From: Pterobdella sp. o SKG-2022
Lineage: Eukaryota > Annelida > Clitellata > Hirudinida > Piscicolidae
Reading direction: 5' to 3'
DNA: 64,000 nucleotides
Assembly (NCBI GenBank): GCA_964035795.1
Contig: OZ038321.1
Span: 3,144,721 to 3,208,720, forward strand
The notes under the pieces were generated by a model. That model did no database searches. It saw nothing but the letters and a program-made list of their open reading frames with translations, and was not told where the DNA came from. A program made the translations under genes and the position numbers. Each line of letters opens with the position of its first letter. Positions within the stretch are counted from its first letter, which is position 1. This document shows, piece after piece, positions 1 to 11,100 of this stretch.

Positions 1-357
1 GGGTTAAAAGTATTCATACTCTTAACTAAGTGAAAAGTTTATAGCATAAATATGTATCATTTGTAGCAGGTTATTATTTTTGTTCTATTACAACCATTTA
101 AAAACCAAGCTTTGTTGATGATGAAATATACCCTAAATATTTGAGATTCAAGTGCTAATCAAAATTCAATAAAACTTTGTGCTGTTAATGAAGTTTTTCT
201 ATTTGGGTTGTCTTTGTTCTAGGCTAATCTATTTATTTAGAATAACACAAAGTTATTAGTCGATAAGATTTATAATAATTTTAACTTACATTTAACCAAC
301 CAGCCAGTCAACCAACCAACCAACATATAATATTAATACTTACCACAACCCCCACAG

Positions 358-512
358 GGCTACAATTGAAACCAGAAAAATTTTTCATTTTCTTCCTGAG
401 TCTGGTCTTATCTGCCGTCTCATCAGCCGCTCTAACCTTTGCTGTCTGCACTGGTTCTAACAGTATTAGTACTGCTGATGTTATGGTAGAATTTACCTTC
501 ATCTATATGGAG
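358..512 (+). CDS. ABCG: ABCG exon: transmembrane helix
   Basis: The acceptor is a strong CCCCCACAG; the donor is GAG|GTCTGT. Two bases complete a codon from an exon outside the window, then 51 codons follow. The peptide holds the helix FFIFFLSLVLSAVSSAALTF and the segment TADVMVEFTFIYME that leads into the next helix. Ends in phase 0. Confidence 0.85.
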
Positions 513-1618
513 GTCTGTTGATGTGAAGCTTGTTTTCCGTAATTGCGAGTTTGAGTAGCTTTGACTGATTGGTCAAAAAAATGTCAAACAAGAAATTTTT
601 TTGTCTTTCATACAACGTTTTCAGACTATTTGACTTCTTCAGTATCCAAAAAAACTTTTACCCAATATTCAATAAGTTTATTCTCATTTTCCGAATATTT
701 TAAACTCAATTTTCTTAGACTTTTGGCGGTTACCTCATCAACGTGCTCACAATACCAGCCTGGTTGCGGTGGTTGGAGTACATCAGTATATTCAGATACA
801 CTTTGAAGGTTAAGAAGATTTTGATGTTTTTATAGTTCTACGTGAGGATAATTGCTTGTTGAGATGTATCAACATGAGTAGAAATTTTAAATCTTAAAAA
901 TTAAAGTTATGCTTATTTAGAAAATAATAACAGATAAAAATTTAGAAAATAGTCCTACAAAATAACGACCAAAAATTACATATATTATTCTCAATAACTC
1001 AATCGCTTTTTCAACTTATTGGAGTTATTGAAATGTTTAAGGCGTTGTTCGTGAATGAGCTTGTTGGATTGGAGGGGAAGGACTCAATGAAGTAAGGATT
1101 TTGAAGATTTATGTAATATTGTTTTATCTCATAAGATTTAATTTAAAGCATTTATGAATGGTCCAATTATTGTTTGCTATTACATAATTTAACAATTTTC
1201 ATTTTCACAAAAAATTTTTACATCGATGGTTTTTTCGTTTAAATTCTCTACTTTTCTTTACAACTTTGCTAATGAATTATGACAAGGTTTTACTTGTTGA
1301 AAATCTTAGCTAAATAAAAAATTTTTTTTACGTGTGCTTACAAATTCTCATAATTTTAAGTTTACTGGTAAAAAATTTAAGAACATATTAAATAAAACAT
1401 CACACTATCAGTTTTAATTATTCATCATTATTATTTATTGTAAATCCTCTTCCAATCTAAGCAATAGCGACCTAGCTTTGAAGTACCTGAGAGAGCAGAA
1501 TATAGCTTATGAGACATCCTGGGACTTATGGCAGAACCACGTAGCTCTTCTTCTTATAACTGTTGTTTTTCTAATGATTACGTATATTCAATTGATGCTC
1601 AAAACTAAAAATGGCTGA
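358..1618 (+). CDS. ABCG: ABCG-family half-transporter, C-terminal four exons (partial at 5')
   Basis: Four exons (358-512, 719-808, 1042-1091, 1462-1618) join with matching phases into a 149-residue C-terminus and a TGA stop. The peptide covers the last part of an ABCG transmembrane domain: a hydrophobic helix (FFIFFLSLVLSAVSSAALTF), the family-typical segment INVLTIPAWLRWLEYISIF followed by RYTLKAL, a short extracellular loop, and a final helix that begins SWDLWQNHVALLLITVVFL. Human ABCG2 has closely similar segments at the same places. ABCG proteins are half-transporters that dimerise and export lipids, sterols, pigments precursors or xenobiotics at the plasma membrane. The ATP-binding domain and first helices lie left of the window. 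The loop before the last helix is shorter than in human ABCG2 and shows no cysteines, so ABCG2 itself is not certain; another ABCG member is possible. Confidence 0.9.
719..808 (+). CDS. ABCG: ABCG exon: conserved INVLTIPAWLRWLEYIS segment
   Basis: Thirty codons, phase 0 at both ends (CTTAG|ACT ... AAG|GTTAAG). This is the most recognisable ABCG piece; the segment WLRWLEYISIFRY matches the WLxWLQYxSIxRYGF signature of the ABCG2 branch. Confidence 0.9.
1042..1091 (+). CDS. ABCG: ABCG exon: start of last extracellular loop
   Basis: Sixteen codons plus two bases, encoding ALFVNELVGLEGKDSM. ALFVNE corresponds to the ALxxNEF motif of ABCG proteins. Donor AA|GTAAGG; it ends in phase 2 and the next exon supplies the missing base. 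Confidence 0.8.
1462..1618 (+). CDS. ABCG: ABCG last coding exon with stop
   Basis: One base completes the previous codon, then 51 codons and TGA. It encodes the final helix, SWDLWQNHVALLLITVVFL continuing to MITYIQL, and a short basic tail KTKNG. This end is characteristic of ABCG half-transporters. Confidence 0.9.
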
Positions 1619-1797
1619 TTTTTGACCTATTTGGTGGGTTTTTATTGGGGTTTAGGATGTTTAAAAGCATTGGGAGTAGTGGACGAACAAAGTCATAGAA
1701 GTTTGACTACGGTCGATATGATGATGAGGATGATGATGAAAAGCATTCATATAAATTTTTTTAGCTTTTTGGGATTTTTATTAGGATATTCTGTGAG

Positions 1798-1803
1798 AAT
1801 AAA
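1798..1803 (+). terminator. Candidate poly(A) signal of the ABCG gene
   Basis: An AATAAA hexamer about 180 bases after the ABCG stop codon, in AT-rich non-coding sequence. Position fits a short 3' UTR; no transcript evidence. Confidence 0.4.
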
Positions 1804-3713
1804 ACTTATGAAAATGTATCTTCAAACATACCTAACTATATAATAGTTTCAATTAAATGTGTTATCGATAAAATCTTAAGAGTTGTGTTACAATTGATTA
1901 CAGAAAAATTTCTGGAAATCTAGTAGTGTATCATGTAGCATCGGTTATATTGAAATACGAAATATTGTAAAAAAAAATAATTTCTACATCATATTACTTT
2001 AATAACGTTTTGATTCATGATGAAATTATTAAATGGATAACGTTCTGTTGAATAATCTTTGCGACTATTTAAATAATTTTCTATTCGAATGAATAATTTT
2101 GCAAAAAATTATAATTTCTTTTACGACTAATATCATAATTTTTGCAATCAAATTAAAAAAGTTTGTTAACAATAACAACTTCAATATGCTACTAAATTAA
2201 CGCTTACATATTTTATACATATACATCCTATAATATATTATAATATACATCCTATATTTTTTCCTTTATTAATAACTTGGGCCTAATGCTAATGAAAGAA
2301 ATTTTAGTTTGAAAATATTTGCTGTTTTCTTGTTAATTTTGTTTATAAAACCATAGTAGATTTTATAAATGGCTTGATGGCCTATTCTTTTATTTGCTCC
2401 TTTCCAAGAGATCAACAATAGCTTTTTTTTCAAACCACCGTTCTCAACATATTCACAAGATAATTATTCTCCTAGAACATAATTTACTATAAGAAACATC
2501 ACTTGTCGAAATTACAAGTTTTCCTATAACCCACCATCATCCCACTTGAAACCACATCTTTTGATTATCATTCATCACGCCAAAAACTAAACCCCAATGA
2601 AGCACCATTCTCTTCGTCAACCATAACTTCCCATAAACCACAATTTTTATTTTCATGAACCATTGCTACTCTCCTGAACCATTTTTTCCTAAAGCCACGT
2701 TTCCCCATAAACCACCATTCTCTTTAGGAACCCCAATTGTTCTCGAAAACCACTACTTTTACCATAAAGCGTCATTTCTTCCATTTACACAAATTTTTCC
2801 CAAAAATAACCATTTTCCCAAAACAGCTTCTTTTCATTAAGCTCCATTATTTTCTTCATAAATCACCATTCTCTGCACGTAACAAAACTTTTTGCAAAAC
2901 AACCGTTCTCCCTACAAACCATCTTTTTTTGTTTTAAAATATGTTAATTTGTTTTTCAAATTAGTGGGAAGAAAGAAGGGGTAAAATTAATAGAATAATG
3001 ACTGGGTGTGTGTGGATTGAAGGATAAAGCGTGAGGGGCTGGAAAGAATGAAAATTTTCTGTATTAGGAATGGCTTTATATTTATATGCTCAAGTGTTCT
3101 TGAAGACTTAATCAGTTTCATTCCATTATAATAATATTCGTTATTTGTTTGTTTTTTCATGAACCCTTACTCTTCCACTAAACCTCTAATATCTTTATTC
3201 CCACAGTTATTAAACAGCAACTACTAGTCTTATTGAGCGTAGGAGCTTTTAGTAAATATAAATGAGGCCTGTTGTTATTTCAATTTTATTCAAAATTTAT
3301 ACTTGCGGTCTTCTGATTTTTATTGATTAATAGTATATTGAAACGCAAACATCAGTTCTATACAAAATCGTTTAAACATCTTGAAATTGAACTTTTTTTG
3401 TAAGATGCAACTATTATAACATTCTATAAATTATTGTTAATACTTGCATTTAGATTAATAAATTTAACCCAATGGTTTTAACATTTTTTGGGATTAAGCT
3501 TACATCACTCAGGAAATGCTAACATCATAGAACCCTATAAATGTATGGTTTTGATTACTGGTTGCATTAAATGCCATGATGCACTCAAACTTTCAGTTTT
3601 TTCAATAGAACCAACTTCTAATGATATTAAATTTATCAATAGAGTTGATGTTTAAACCATAAGCAGAAAACATAAATACTTTATCAATATTGAAAAAAAA
3701 AATATTTTTGTAA
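1804..3713. other. Intergenic, convergent ABCG/DAD1 3' ends
   Basis: No coding exon was recognised here. The left part is plain AT-rich DNA. From about 2440 to 2930 there is a diverged tandem repeat of roughly 20-30 bases built on 'ccataaaccaccattctc', which generates short spurious ORFs. The rest is AT-rich without visible structure. Confidence 0.5.
2440..2930. repeat. Degenerate minisatellite (ccataaaccaccattctc-like)
   Basis: Variants of 'aaaccaccattctc' and 'cccataaaccacc' recur irregularly, separated by C-poor spacers. Copies are diverged and the period varies, so this is an old array. Confidence 0.5.
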
Positions 3714-3719
3714 TTTATT
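3714..3719 (-). terminator. Candidate poly(A) signal of DAD1
   Basis: TTTATT on the plus strand (AATAAA on the minus strand) about 140 bases after the DAD1 stop codon. Confidence 0.45.
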
Positions 3720-3860
3720 GGCCAAATAAATGATTTTTAACAAATTGTGGTAAATAGTGACATAGAGAGCTAGCTAAGGGAGTGGACCTACAGAAAAAAA
3801 TTAACATTTTAAAACAAAAATATTAACTAATTATATCAATTAAATTTCTTACATGTTGTT

Positions 3861-3991
3861 TTAGCCAATGAAATTCATAACTACAAGATGGAAAACAACA
3901 TGGGCAAACACAAAGTCTGCAAAGGCTCTTTCAGGACTGATGCCTTGGAAAACATCCTTGTTCAATGGATTTGACTGGACTCTCAGACATA
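3861..3991 (-). CDS. DAD1: DAD1 exon 2 with stop
   Basis: Acceptor TTTTTCATAG|TA. The first two bases complete a valine, then [20 protein letters not shown] and the terminal helix to NFIG-TAA. Matches the canonical DAD1 C-terminus throughout. Confidence 0.95.
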
Positions 3992-4338
3992 CTATGAAAA
4001 ATTGAAATTAACTTGAAATTTTTTGTTAAATATAGTCTTTAAATTGTTGAAAAAAAAGTTGAAAAATGTTTGATTATTAAACAAATTTTTGAAGATATTA
4101 TTTTTTAGACGCAAAAATGAAAACAACCTGCAAGAACAAATGATCCTACGCAAGAGATGAAACCCGAAAGAAATGAATTGAATGGAAAGGTGCCGACCAA
4201 ACAGCAGTAGAAAAATTGAATCGCTCCAGTCAGTAAAATATAGAACAAGTAAGCATCAATTATTTTCAATTTTTTAGATGTATGCTGGGAATAATCATCA
4301 TAAAACTTTTTCAATACAGATAAAACCTCGCGAGCCAT
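3861..4338 (-). CDS. DAD1: DAD1, oligosaccharyltransferase subunit, complete two-exon gene
   Basis: Exons 4128-4338 (70 codons plus one base) and 3861-3991 (two bases, 42 codons, TAA) join in phase and give 113 residues, the usual DAD1 length. DAD1/Ost2 is a small membrane subunit of the oligosaccharyltransferase complex, which transfers glycans to asparagines of nascent proteins in the endoplasmic reticulum; its loss triggers apoptosis in animal cells. Seen in the sequence: the near-invariant segment [20 protein letters not shown], the earlier LDAYLLYILLTG-like run ([16 protein letters not shown]), [11 protein letters not shown] near the end, and a terminal hydrophobic helix ending NFIG. Three hydrophobic helices are visible. 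The ATG has A at -3 and G at +4, a good start context. The gene faces the ABCG gene tail to tail. Identification is firm. Confidence 0.97.
4128..4338 (-). CDS. DAD1: DAD1 exon 1
   Basis: Starts at the only in-frame ATG and ends GCA G|GTTGTT in phase 1. Encodes the cytosolic N-terminus and the first two helices including [20 protein letters not shown]. Reading through the donor gives the spurious tail GCFHFCV. Confidence 0.95.
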
Positions 4339-5206
4339 TTTTTAGAAAATTTAGCACCGAGAATACGTGTTAATAGTAACCAAAGAACACAAATACTTTT
4401 AAAAATAAACATGGTTTTAAAATTTGTTTACTTATAACAACCAAATTAATAAAATATAAAAATAATTTATAATTTCACATTTTTTGAGTATATATATTTT
4501 CAAACAGTTCTAAAAGTAAATTTTAAAGAAATATTCATAAGATAAAAGGTTGGTTTCAGCTCAATTCACTGAACTAGCCTTTAAATATTAACTTTAAATG
4601 TTAATAAAAACGCTAAAAATTATATGTAAAAAAATATAACAAATTTACTCATCATTCAAAAAATATTTAGAAAAATGCAGCATAATTCATAAGTTAAACT
4701 TAGAAAAGGCTTAATTTTACTTAATTATCAAAAGTGTTTGATTTTAATCGCACCATAATACATTTTCAACTTTTTGTAGGTACTACACACATGATTAGTT
4801 TCAAGAGAGTTAGTCTAGTTATAATATAATAAAATACAAAAAACTTTTTTTGTGTTTCATTTAATCACATTTTAATTCTTTACCACATGATTAAAGCTTA
4901 TTAAGTTAAATCTTCTTCTGAAGTAAATAACGTTGGTTACATAGCTCTAATTGAAAAATTCTGAAATCCACACAATTCGCTAATAAATTTTGATTTATTT
5001 TTTCGAATGAAAATATAAACTGAAAAATTCTAGATTCACAATCTGGTCATTGTTTTTCAAAACATGTTTATGTAAGAGAAAATTTCACAAATTAAAATCA
5101 ACTCTACAATTGTAGTGAATAGTCTGAAAAAGTGTATGAAAAACAAAATATTTAATGAACAAGACCTCACGAAGCTTCCTGCAAGACAAACTTACATTTT
5201 CAAAAA

Positions 5207-5265
5207 CTCTTACCCTAACCCTAATTCTTACTCCAGCCTTGATCCTAATCTTTGCCCTAATCCAC
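5207..5265. repeat. Degenerate telomere-like CCCTAA stretch
   Basis: Contains 'cttaccctaaccctaattc' and further diverged copies such as CCTAAT and CCCTAAT. Short and imperfect; could be a chance variant of a microsatellite. Confidence 0.35.
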
Positions 5266-5764
5266 CCGCAGACGCTGATTTTTTTACTTAGATATGATTA
5301 CTTGATTATATTTTTTTTATTTCGTAACTATTATGAGTGAACTAAATAAAATGCGAACATTTTTTATTCACTCCAACAGACATTAAATATGAAGTGGAAA
5401 ATTGGTTTAAAATTAGTCGAAACTTGCTTGATTATTGATGATTCCTGTCATTTGTTACACATCAAGACTTAAGTGCTTGTATACAAGTTTGTCTTACGAA
5501 AAGCTTTGTGAAAGTTTGTTTAAAAAGTACTTTTTTTTGTATTTCATTCAATTCTATATTCAACGCTATTTTTTTTTGGAAAAATACCCACATCTCCACC
5601 GAAACTCGATCAGGGGTTTTCCATGGTATTCAAATCAAAATGACATGAAAAACTTATATCGCCATAAGATGAACGCTGCAGACATAAGCAAACAACCAAA
5701 ACGTCTCGTGTTGTATGTTTCATCCATAAATAGGGCGCTAAGCTTTTTTTTCACTATAATGCTC

Positions 5765-6240
5765 TTCTTTCGCGGGCGAAGACGACCACAACTTTTATCT
5801 CTCAGTTCTGTGGGTGCGAAGCTGGCTGGTCAGACCAATTCTTGCACTGAAGTGCCTTGTACAACGTGGACAAAAATATGCCGAGATAGAACCATACTGT
5901 GAAGCAGTGCTCACTCTTGTTTTGCGACGCTAGCGTTTCTGTTTCTGTTCTTCCACACGCCTCGTCTCAAAGCTCGAAACACCAGTGGAAACAGCGTTGC
6001 GCCAGAAAGCCCGCTCAAGCCATTTTTTCCTAAATGTCAAGATTAATGCTGCAATATTCTAGCGAAGCCTTCCTCGTGTCCTTGTATCGCCTCCTCTGAC
6101 CTCCAAGACAGCGCTTGCCTTCATTCAGCTCACAGTAAAGCAGTCGCTTTGGCAGACGCTCGTTGGGCATCCTGCATTCTGAGTAGGTGTTCTATCCATC
6201 TGAGCTGGAAACGCTTAAGGAGCGCGTTTCATAGCACATG
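5765..6240 (-). pseudogene. LINE reverse transcriptase C-terminal fragment
   Basis: Read on the minus strand, frames shift several times, but family-typical pieces appear in order: KRFQLRWIEHLLRMQD, LPKRLLYCELNEGKRCLGGQ, and CPRC followed by ARIGLTSQLRTHR. This is the C-terminus of a widespread non-LTR reverse transcriptase with a terminal Cys-Cys-His zinc-binding tail. The reverse transcriptase domain itself is absent (5' truncation). Locally GC-richer than its surroundings, as expected for a recent coding insert. Confidence 0.75.
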
Positions 6241-6784
6241 TAAGGATAATGAGGCAATATATATCGATAACAAAAAACAAAAAAATTGCAAAAACACAAA
6301 CGAAATGGTTACACCAGCATTCGAAACATGGGCTCATCATAGATTTAAAAGTATTATATCTGTTGTAGATTGTATAAAATTCGTTATGGTCTCAGAAGAA
6401 ATAATTTTTTTGCTATAAAAAAACTTATCTTTTTCAACAAAAAATTAAACCTAAGAAATGTTTTCATACATTCATTAAGAAACAAAAGTTAGAATTGTCG
6501 TTAATCATATTTTAATAGTTTTTTTTCAATAATATTAATACTCTGGCTAAATTCAAATAGAAAACCCATGGTTTTCATTGTTGAGGGTTGTGTGTTAGCT
6601 TTCAGAGTATTTAATGGGAATAAAATCTAAAACTAAAGTGTTTTTTGTTTTGTTTTTGCTAATAATATTTCAAATTAGCTTGTACTGGTTTAGTCAGAGT
6701 ATTGGTAGAGTGTAGGACATCGAACTAAAGATATCGAGCTTTGATCAGGGTCCAAACTGACAAAAAAAACAGGTAAAACTCGAG

Positions 6785-6965
6785 TCAAAAATTATTGTGC
6801 GAAGATTAAAAATCTGAAATATATATGTAGCAATTGTGGAAAGGCGTGCAAGACCTCTGCGAGTTTGAAAAGCCACCTTCGAGCTAGAAACTGTTTGCAA
6901 AACAATGGCAATACTTGAAGACGAGTTGCTGTCATCATTACGGATTGATAACTTATGTAGGTTAT
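6785..6965 (+). pseudogene. LINE zinc-finger tail fragment
   Basis: The plus strand encodes CSNCGKACKTSASLKSHLRA, a Cys2-His type tail of the same class of LINE as at 5765-6240 and 12280-12900. No start and no reverse transcriptase domain; an old remnant in the DAD1/Pumilio spacer. Confidence 0.55.
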
Positions 6966-7896
6966 TCATAAATAGAATTAATTTTGTTTATTGAATAATG
7001 ATTTTTCAATCAATTATGAACGGATGAAAAATTATAATTTCAAATTTTTTGCTTATATTATGTTGGAATAAAAATTTCTAACTTTTATTTAAAAAATTTT
7101 TCAAATTTCAAGTTTTGAGATGTTTGAAGTATTCTCCATTTTAACCACTAATATATAAAAAATATAATGAGTCTAATAATAAGTTTATTCAATGATTTTT
7201 AATTAAAATTCAATTTTTAATTCTCACAATAAACTATTTCAAAACTAGTTTATAGTACAATAAATATTTTCCTTACTGTAAGAAAAAAAAAACGAAAATT
7301 TATCGAAAATCGAACTGAGCACACTTTTTGTTTTATTTATTTGGAATATAGAATGGAATTATTCAGTTAAAAAAAAGAATTCAGCCAAAAATAATGAATC
7401 TCATAATTTTTTTAAAAAGCTTGCTACAAGCATAAAACAACTTGTATTTCAAAATTAACTACAAAAATAAGCAATATACCGCATAAAAAACATAATGATA
7501 AAAGATAATTTACAATCAATTTTAAAAAGTTAAATAAAAAAAACTTTGGTCTAATTTTGATAAATATTTATCTCATAAGTCTTTTTAATAACTTTTTCGA
7601 TGCCAACAGTAAGCTCGAAATGGCGTTGGCTATGGCGTATTGAAGTCGATTAATTACTTTTTTGTATATTTGTAGATAGCTTTAAAATTTAAATCGCGTT
7701 TTGAGATTTCAATTGTAAATAAATATTTTTATTCATCAGTTTCACAAGTCTTACAAATAATTAAATCCTATTTGCAACTTTACCGAAATATCGTTTGAAA
7801 AGTTAGCCACTGCTAATGAATATTGCAAAAGAACTTGAAGCTTGAAGTTTTAAAAAATTTTTGTTTATAAAATCTTTTTGCTTTACTAGCATCAAT

Positions 7897-8139
7897 ATGA
7901 TATCGAACGAAATAGCGTCAACAAATAGGCCTCCGACCAACACAGAATCTTCTCCTCCAACGTCGACGTCTGCTAGGTCAAAGGATGATGAGGTTGTGGA
8001 TTATTTATTTCAAAGACCTGAAGTTGAACACCACTTCAATGGTAAAAGATGGGGTAATGATAATTTCCTTGAGCAAGCAAGAACTGTCAGTGATATTGAA
8101 AGAGAGTTTCATAGTATGTCATTTGCTGAAAAAAATAAC
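7897..8139 (+). CDS. PUM: Pumilio exon 1 (first visible coding exon)
   Basis: Eighty-one codons, phase 0 at the donor AAC|GTAAGT. Encodes an S/T/P-rich start, then [18 protein letters not shown], which matches the conserved N-terminal DDxMVDYFFQR box of animal Pumilio, and [19 protein letters not shown]. The ATG at 7897 is preceded by TTTACTAG, so an upstream exon may splice into it. Confidence 0.88.
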
Positions 8140-11100
8140 GTAAGTGGTATTTTAATAAAATTTTTTGCTTTAAAAATATTTTGAGTCTAACATTTGGTCA
8201 TTTTTAAAATAAAAACCATTTTAGCTTGTGATATTTTAAAATAAACCAGATGGATATTCCAAAAAAGATTTGGCAGAATGAAAAATCTGACTCACGAGAA
8301 GAGGAAAATCATTTTTTTTCATCACCAACTAATTTCTGGTCAACCTCTCAACAAGATAGATGGCTGCCTGGAAGGCTTTCTTCTCAGTACCACAGATGTG
8401 AGTGCATACATAAAAATTTAAATATTATGTATGTCAGCTGTTAATTGCTCCAGATTGGGGGGGGGGTTGGTTTCACTGAGTTGTAAACGAAGAAAACAAA
8501 CAAAAATGGGTTTTAAGAAATAAACAAGCAAATGAATTCATTTATAGTGGCAAGAAACTAATAGTCTTTTAGGCCACTGTATGTTTATTTTAGCTAGTCT
8601 TATTGCTCTTCCATTTTATTATGTTAACATCACTAGAATGATGAGAACAAAACAGTGTTTACATAAATGTATTTGGTTACTAGGGTTGGAGATTCATGAT
8701 AATGGGCATTCCATTCTATTTTGTTTTTACAAGACTGCAATCTTAAAATTTTGGATAGCAGCTTTTTTTTACATCCATCATTCATGTTTTTAAACATATT
8801 TAATGTTTTAAATAGAATTTGAAGCTTAGTTTAAAAATTTGTTTTATATTACTCAGTATAATAATTTCAGTTGAATTTTTTTTAATAATTTATTTAAATT
8901 TCCATAACAGATTAAGTAGCAAAAATATTTAAAAAATTCAACATTTCTAAGTCAATAAACTTTATTAAAAACTTAGAAAACATTTAATAATATCAGACTT
9001 GAATTTTTTGATAAAACTAATAATAATAATCTATGAAGTTTTTTATAGGGAGTTTCAAGATCAATTCAATAGCATGTAAACACCAACCAAAATTTCTCAA
9101 TATCTTGAGCTTACCAACCATTACCAATCCACAAACCATTTTTACAATTAATCTTTCAAATAGCGCATTTTCACTATCAATAACCTGTCCCCCCTCTTTC
9201 CACCCTTAGCGGACTTCAACACAGGCTTCGGGATGGCCCACTGCTCAACCCAGAGACCTAGCACCTCATTCATGGAGCCATCTGAACACATGATGTCACT
9301 ATCCCCGAGGTCATCCGAGACTGGGGCTCTAGGTGTTAATATGGCTGAGTATGTTCTGGGCAGCATTGGGTTGGTTCTGTTATTATTATTATTATCATTC
9401 TTATGACTCATTGGAAATGATAATAATGCTGATGATGATGATTATTATTATTATCATTTTTATAAAATTCTATTATAGTTTTCAGCAACTCCTTAAAAGA
9501 TAAAAAATACTGACTATTATAAAAAATTATATTTTCAGTCTATATCATTTCTTTCAATAATTTTAATAATAATAATAATAAAATGATAAGATTGAAAAGA
9601 ATTATTTCATTTTTTTTTACATGTTTAATATTGTCAATCAGGTAAAGTTTGAGAAGTATTTTTTTGGACTTCAAATTTAGGATTATGCTTATTTATTTGA
9701 ATTATTAATAGAAACAGACTTTAATTGTTTGATGGGTATTCCAAATATATTAATTATTTTTCTAATCACATCAAAACATCTGTAAATAAAATTTAAAAAA
9801 ATTAGTCAAAAATAGAGAATAAAAAGAACTGGATAAAATTAAATTCATCTTTATCTGTTTTATTCAATCATCATTTTCAAGTAACTATAAAATCTGTTCC
9901 AATAAAAATGCTCTTAATAAATTTTGTTTTTATCTTCCACAAATGTTTGGTACTGAAACTCTTGAAGTTTATACCACAATAATCATCCTCATTATTGTGT
10001 CAACCCACAATAAACAGCTGTTAATGTATTGAAATATGCACAGTCAATACCATTATGTTTGTATTGATCACCATCATCATCCTAATCTGATGTATTGTAT
10101 ACACCAAAGTTAATACCATTGTAAATGTATCCATCATTATTCAAATCCAATGTTCTGTATGCACCACTGTTAATACCATTATAACTTTTATTCATTAAAT
10201 GTATTGTACACACCATATTAAAACTATTATAATTGTATCCACCATCATTAAAATCAAATGTATTGTATACACCTTGCCCCAAAAGGTTGGCAAACAACAC
10301 CAACCAAAATAACCCGAGCACCACAAGGGGAGATCAACTCTTGCTCACAACGAATAACTCAGCCAACAAAGATAAGTTTGTTAGTTATCTGTGTTGCTGT
10401 TATTTATATAGTTATTTATATATAATTAGTTAACTATATTAAGTACTGATGTCACCTAACTGAAGATCAGATGTACTACTACTACTACAATTACTACTAC
10501 TATTACTACTACTACAACTACTACTACTAACTGCCTTATTATTGATTATGAAAAATTTTTTTAGAAAAGCTTAATGAGTTTAGTCAGATAAATACTTTGT
10601 ATTTTTATTCTTACTATATTAACTATAGTCATAGTTATATAGTTAATTTTTTAATTATATCCATTACTGCAGTTTTTGATTGTTATTTGTGTCCAACCCA
10701 TGCTAACATAGAAAAAGACATAAAACCACGATGATTTTTATGTTTGTAACTGAAATTGACTGCATAGTATAACCTGACACAATTATATGAAAAACAAACA
10801 CAAATTATTTATTAAACAAAATCCACTTTTTCTGGAAAACCTCTTTCTGAAAGAATACTTAACGTTCTCAAGTAATTACCCAGTTACTGCAGTTGTCGCT
10901 AGTTTTTCTACGGTTTTTGTATATTTTTTTATACTACCATTATTATTGATATACTTATCATTATCATTCGTGTCTGTTTATACGCTAGCATGGATTGAAC
11001 TGTGGTTATATAATTTGCCTTTTTAAGTAGGTTTTATATGGTGTTATATTTATAAATAAATGATTATTTATTTTATCTCTATTATTAGTTTTATTTTGAT

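Larger units (their letters stand above)
4339..7896. other. Intergenic between DAD1 and Pumilio (divergent promoters expected)
   Basis: DAD1 runs left and Pumilio right, so both promoters and any 5' non-coding Pumilio exons should lie here. Contents seen: AT-rich DNA; a telomere-like CCCTAA stretch near 5210; one hairpin-core repeat near 5490; a minus-strand LINE fragment (5765-6240); a plus-strand LINE zinc-finger tail (6785-6965). No other exon could be supported. Confidence 0.5.

Noticed and set aside
561..806. 81-codon ORF on the plus strand
   Set aside because: Overlaps the ABCG exon 719-808 in a different frame; the conserved peptide is in the other frame.
5207..5265. True interstitial telomere
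   Set aside because: Only two exact CCCTAA units; too short and degenerate to claim.
6690..6765. tRNA-like sequence before the LINE tail
   Set aside because: A weak A-box-like 'ggtagagtgtaggac' and 'tttgatcagggtcc' are present, but no cloverleaf could be drawn with confidence.
9148..9411. 87-codon ORF on the minus strand
   Set aside because: It overlies Pumilio exon 3 on the opposite strand; the plus-strand peptide is conserved and phase-consistent, so this is a shadow.
10233..10433. Possible extra Pumilio exon (N/T-rich, [13 protein letters not shown])
   Set aside because: Exon 3 and exon 4 already match in phase; no consistent acceptor and donor pair keeps the frame here.
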